In this document: piece after piece, positions 20,268 to 22,360 of the stretch
Layout of the letters: each line of letters begins with the position of its first letter
How positions within the stretch are numbered: position 1 is the first letter of the stretch
Virus record (IMG/VR): IMGVR_UViG_3300033553_000270
Span: 1 to 22,360 of that record
Source: a virus
Length of the DNA stretch: 22,360 nt
Reading direction: 5' to 3' (one strand)
Program-made: the position numbers and the translations under genes
Notes under the pieces: generated by a model
Databases searched by the model: none
What the model was told of the DNA's origin: nothing
What the model saw: the letters and a program-made list of their open reading frames with translations, nothing else

Positions 20268-22360
20268 ATGGGATTAAGATTAAAATCAGAACGTCAAATT
20301 CAAGCCGAGATCTTAGCTCGCTTAATTTCTCAATTAGGGTTGAACGATGTTAACCCAGGTTCAGTTGCAGATGTTTTAACTCAAGCAGTTGCTCAGCAAG
20401 ACTTTGCACTTTATTATCAAATTGCACAAGTTTCTAGGTTAGTGGACATTGATTCACTTACAGGTGATGATCTAGATAACAAGGCATTTGAGTACGGTCT
20501 AGAAAGAGTTCAACCTGCAAAATCTAAAGGAACCATCACGGTTCTTAGACCTGCTGGATTTACCAAAGTATCGACTACCTTTTACGCCGGGTCTCCTGCC
20601 CCAATTGTGGGTGATACTGTAATTGATGTTAATGATGCTTCAAACGTTCTAATCTCCACATCAGGGACTCTTATTCTTGGTCGTGGCACAAATAATGAAG
20701 AGCAAGTGAACTACTCAGTGGTTCCAGTCAATAATACGACGTATTGGAGAATTACGCTTGATTCTGCATTAACTAAAGACCATGCTGTTGAAGAAACGGT
20801 TATTCTTAAGCAAGGGAATGATGAGATCATTTCAGCAGGAACCATCGTTATCGTTCCACCGACTGGAGTTTCAGCAGAAATTCGTTTTGAAACTGATGTA
20901 GATACTATTTTACTTTCAGGTGAAGATCGCGTTATTAATGTCGAAATTACGGCTGTTGAACCAGGGACCGGCGGAAACATTTCAGTTGGATCAATCGATG
21001 GCGTTGCAGCATTTCCTAATGCACCATTTCCTGGAGCTCGCGCAAGAAACGAAACTAAGATTACTACCGGAATTGATTTAGAATCAGATGATCAATTAAG
21101 AGATCGAATCAAGAATTACATTCAAGGTGTTTCTAAAGCTGTTAAACAAGCTATTTACAATTCAATCGTTGGTTTAGTTGATCCTGAAACGGCTAAACGT
21201 GTTGTTTCGGCTTCAATCATTCTTCCAATTGATGTTGCTGGAGATGTTAAAGTTTATATCGATGATGGTCAAGGTTTTGAACCATCGTTTTCATCTCAAG
21301 GTTTTGAGACTGTAATGAGACAATCGACCGGTGGAGAACAACGCCTTCAAATAGATAGATTCCCTATAGTTAAAGCTCAAATTGAATCTAATTCATCTGA
21401 ACCATATAATATGTCATCAGGTGCTTTGATCTTAAACATTCAAGTAGGAAATGTTTCAGAGACTATTACGTTTAACCCGGCTGATTTTAGATTTCCTGAA
21501 ATATCTACAGCTGAAGAGATTGTTTCAATCATTAATAACCGTTCTAATTTGATTGAAGCTAGAACTTCTCAAATTGGTAAATACGTTTTAATTACAGCTA
21601 AAGCTGATATAAATGAATCAATCCAAGTTACTGGTGGTTCTGCCAATGCTCAGATCAACTTCCCTACGGATGAAAAGGTAACATTAAATCTTTATATTGA
21701 TGATGTAAAGATGAATAAAGATGGCCAAACTGCTTTAGTTGATTCAAGAAATTCGTCACCTTATAATTTAAGTGCTATTGGGGCATTTCCTCATACGTTA
21801 ACTTTAATCGTAGATGGAAAGTCTGCTAACCCTCAAACTGCTACAATTCAGGTATCTGATGTAGTAAACCCAGCCTCAGTTACTGTAGCAGAAATATGTA
21901 CAGTAATTAATCGCGACCTTGCAGGTGTTTTAGCAGCTCCGATTGAAAACAATACGAAAGTAAGACTCGTATCACTAACTAAACTAAGTGCATCATCTAA
22001 ATTACAGATTACTGGTGGTTCGATGAACAACTCAATCAACGGGTTGAACATGCCTACGACTCAAGCGGTCGGAGCCAACGGTGATTACACTCTAAATAGA
22101 GAACTAGGGATCCTTGAATTAAAGACTCCTTTAGTTGCAAATCAAGCGGTGACGGTAGGCTCTCAATTCACTAGAGCTAAATTCATTGCTGCAAATGCTG
22201 AATTATATGCCCCAGCTAACGGCCAAACTTTAATCTTTAATGTTGATGGTGGAGCTGATCAAACGATTACGTTCGATGGAACTTTTGGTGCAGGTAAGAC
22301 TGCTCAATTGACTGCTGATTATATTAATGCTATTCTTTTAGGTGCAACTGCTTCGGTAAG
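20268..22360 (+). CDS. Baseplate J-like (gp6-type) wedge protein, cut by window end
   Basis: 697 codons are visible; the 3' end is missing. Residues about 15-85 (PGSVADVLTQAVAQQDFALY, then DSLTGDDLDNKAFEYGLERV) and 240-315 (PGTGGNISVGSIDG, FPGARARNETKI, LESDDQLRDRIKNYIQG) are clear baseplate J family signatures. The protein forms the wedge ring around the hub and works with the gp25-like protein encoded just upstream. From about residue 380 it carries at least three copies of a roughly 90-residue beta-rich module, the last one cut by the edge. This makes it longer than the usual J protein of 300-480 aa. The start follows AAGGTG, 1 base after the upstream stop. Confidence 0.85.
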   Translation, partial: MGLRLKSERQIQAEILARLISQLGLNDVNPGSVADVLTQAVAQQDFALYYQIAQVSRLVDIDSLTGDDLDNKAFEYGLERVQPAKSKGTITVLRPAGFTKVSTTFYAGSPAPIVGDTVIDVNDASNVLISTSGTLILGRGTNNEEQVNYSVVPVNNTTYWRITLDSALTKDHAVEETVILKQGNDEIISAGTIVIVPPTGVSAEIRFETDVDTILLSGEDRVINVEITAVEPGTGGNISVGSIDGVAAFPNAPFPGARARNETKITTGIDLESDDQLRDRIKNYIQGVSKAVKQAIYNSIVGLVDPETAKRVVSASIILPIDVAGDVKVYIDDGQGFEPSFSSQGFETVMRQSTGGEQRLQIDRFPIVKAQIESNSSEPYNMSSGALILNIQVGNVSETITFNPADFRFPEISTAEEIVSIINNRSNLIEARTSQIGKYVLITAKADINESIQVTGGSANAQINFPTDEKVTLNLYIDDVKMNKDGQTALVDSRNSSPYNLSAIGAFPHTLTLIVDGKSANPQTATIQVSDVVNPASVTVAEICTVINRDLAGVLAAPIENNTKVRLVSLTKLSASSKLQITGGSMNNSINGLNMPTTQAVGANGDYTLNRELGILELKTPLVANQAVTVGSQFTRAKFIAANAELYAPANGQTLIFNVDGGADQTITFDGTFGAGKTAQLTADYINAILLGATASV
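21415..22360 (+). repeat. Tandem diverged modules inside the J-like gene
   Basis: Three related segments begin near 21415 (LILNIQVGNVSETITF), 21790 (LTLIVDGKSANPQTATI) and 22220 (LIFNVDGGADQTITF). Copies 1 and 2 continue with an AEEI or AEIC, IN helix and end with a QVTGG or QITGG, then N and NFP or NMP motif. The DNA has diverged but keeps ACTGGTGGTTC near 21630 and 22010. The third copy is cut by the window end. Confidence 0.6.

Noticed and set aside
1-22360. CRISPR arrays, insertion sequences, integrase or attachment sites
   Set aside because: No regularly spaced direct repeats, no transposase or recombinase motifs and no tRNA-flanked duplication were seen on either strand.

Overview
The window is part of an AT-rich genome of a contractile-tailed (myovirus-type) bacteriophage. 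A tail sheath, tail tube, tape measure, hub, central spike and two baseplate wedge proteins lie in one ordered run. Gene packing is tight, with TAATG and ATGA junctions and GTG starts, and neither integrase nor transposase is present. The host is not identifiable from sequence alone. An exported CXXCH lipoprotein and an exported subtilase suggest a Gram-negative bacterium that matures c-type cytochromes in its periplasm, but this is inference.

Layout. 1-990 (minus, cut by the window edge) is the N-terminal part of a primary-type sigma-70 factor. Divergent from it, 1155-3366 (plus) is a nucleotide block: trimeric dUTPase, a thymidylate-synthase-fold enzyme carrying the Asp that marks dCMP hydroxymethylases, a small OB-like protein and a P-loop deoxynucleotide kinase. 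These are the steps needed to build a modified dCTP, so the phage DNA may carry a modified cytosine. 3408-3997 holds two small unknown genes with a degenerate tRNA-like cloverleaf between them. 4010-8756 is the neck/tail block (two completion-type proteins, a small protein, sheath, a linker gene, tube), closed by a strong intrinsic terminator.

8833-11444 is a minus-strand cassette of nine tightly packed genes that splits the tail operon between the tube gene and the tail chaperones. It encodes a mono-haem cytochrome c-like lipoprotein, a 42-aa membrane protein, two zinc-ribbon proteins, a complete minimal subtilisin-like protease with a signal-like N-terminus, and four unknowns. Near its middle is a 19-bp palindrome. 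It looks like an accessory cargo region and is the most unusual part of the window.

11600-22360 (plus) resumes the tail programme from an extended -10 promoter: two overlapping chaperone-like genes, tape measure, hub, HxH-tipped spike, an unknown 402-aa baseplate-region protein, a LysM/gp25-like fusion, and a baseplate J-like protein carrying tandem inserted modules that runs off the window end. No stretch longer than 300 bases lacks a gene.
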